From: Nanoarchaeales archaeon
Lineage (GTDB): Archaea; Nanobdellota; Nanobdellia; Woesearchaeales; UBA583
Length of the DNA: 18,082 nt
Reading direction: 5' to 3'
NCBI GenBank assembly: GCA_013215525.1
Contig: JABSQY010000030.1
Span: 1-18,082 of the forward strand
Of this stretch, positions 17,604 through 18,082 are shown piece by piece. The stretch's first letter is position 1. Every line of letters starts with the position of its first letter. The notes below the pieces were generated by a model. The model searched no databases. It had not been told where the DNA came from and was given only the letters and a program-made list of their open reading frames with translations. The translations under genes and the position numbers were made by a program.

Positions 17604-18082
17604 TTAATTTTGAAATAATTTGAATTTATTTAGAAACCTATCCAAATATTTTTTTGAGAAATTATCAGTGTGATTTATTACATAATTTGAATTTTGAAAT
17701 AATATTTTATTTTCAGTTTTATGTGGTGAAATTAATAAGTAGTAAGATTCAAATTTAGTATTTCTATCAACAATTGTTTTTATTATATCTTCTTGAATTT
17801 GAATTGAATAATCTGAAAGTTTAGATTTATAAATTCCAAGTTCACAAATTTGATTTAATATTTCATTTTTATATGGAAATCCTGATGATTTTTTATTTTT
17901 CCAATTAAAGTTTAAAAGTTTCCACAAACCTTTATCTTTGATTAATTTGTTTGAAACTAATTCTATGTTTTTCGGAAATAAAGATAAAAATAAATCAGAG
18001 TTTATGAAAAAAAATTTATTTATTTTTTTATCTGAAGACAGTGTTAAATAATATGATTCAAATAAAGGTTCACTTTTTCTTT
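17604..18082 (-). CDS. Partial hypothetical protein with an internal duplication
   Basis: The frame is open from the right edge (first full codon ends at 18080) to a TAA at 17604-17606, giving the last 158 residues; the start lies outside. A TTG at 17927 could be read as a start, but the frame continues upstream with good coding character, so I treat it as internal. The protein is Lys/Asn/Phe-rich with no membrane segment in this part. Two stretches about 100 residues apart are clearly related: FESYYLTLSS..K..NKFFFINS and FESYYLLISP..K.ENKILFQNS. This suggests a duplicated, strand-rich domain. No family is recognised. It lies 95 bases upstream of atpA on the same strand, but the atp promoter between them argues for separate transcription. 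Confidence 0.6.
   Translation of the reverse strand, partial: RKSEPLFESYYLTLSSDKKINKFFFINSDLFLSLFPKNIELVSNKLIKDKGLWKLLNFNWKNKKSSGFPYKNEILNQICELGIYKSKLSDYSIQIQEDIIKTIVDRNTKFESYYLLISPHKTENKILFQNSNYVINHTDNFSKKYLDRFLNKFKLFQN

Noticed and set aside
17925..17927. TTG as the start of the right-edge gene
   Set aside because: The frame stays open to the window edge, and the upstream part contains the first copy of the FESYYL duplication, so the true start is outside.

Overview
This AT-rich window (I estimate about 25% G+C) most likely comes from a DPANN-type archaeon, near the Woesearchaeota or Pacearchaeota. Three things suggest this. It carries archaeal-type (A/V-type) rotary ATP synthase subunits A, B and D. 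Several genes have a TATA-like box about 25-32 bases before the start codon and no Shine-Dalgarno site, which is the layout of leaderless archaeal transcripts. It also carries very long secreted GLUG-repeat proteins of a type common in these lineages. The lineage is an inference: spirochaetes and some Firmicutes also have A-B-D V-type ATPase genes.

Layout from left to right. A gene cut by the left edge ends at 230 (+). It converges on a small basic unknown protein (244-531, -) and a small lipoprotein (617-934, -), each with its own TATA-like promoter. A gene-poor divergent spacer (935-1260) leads to a two-gene operon on the + strand: a 914-residue GLUG-repeat surface protein (1261-4005) and, overlapping it by 4 bases, a 3223-residue GLUG-repeat surface protein (4002-13673). 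Together they fill about 12.4 kb, two thirds of the window. After a 68-base convergent gap come atpD, atpB and atpA on the - strand (13742-17508), transcribed in the order A, B, D from a TATA promoter at about 17540. A partial unknown gene with an internal duplication runs off the right edge (17604-18082, -).

The two giant proteins are paralogues built from one modular plan. Each has a signal peptide and then one or more cassettes. A cassette is a head with a cysteine pair 22 residues apart, an array of about 25-residue GLUG repeats, and a tail ending in a KLPDF-like motif. The smaller protein has one cassette with 14 repeats; the larger has three, with about 33, 7 and 37 repeats. Both then share a C-terminal module with a DxDxDG calcium-loop-like motif, two further conserved cysteine pairs and a glycine-rich linker. 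They end differently: the smaller has one membrane helix and a 16-residue tail, the larger three membrane helices and a charged, probably cytoplasmic tail of about 107 residues. The most plausible role is a surface adhesin or host/cell-contact system, but no sequence motif proves the partner. The ATP synthase genes are an ordinary energy-conservation locus, unusual only in lacking the other subunit genes nearby.
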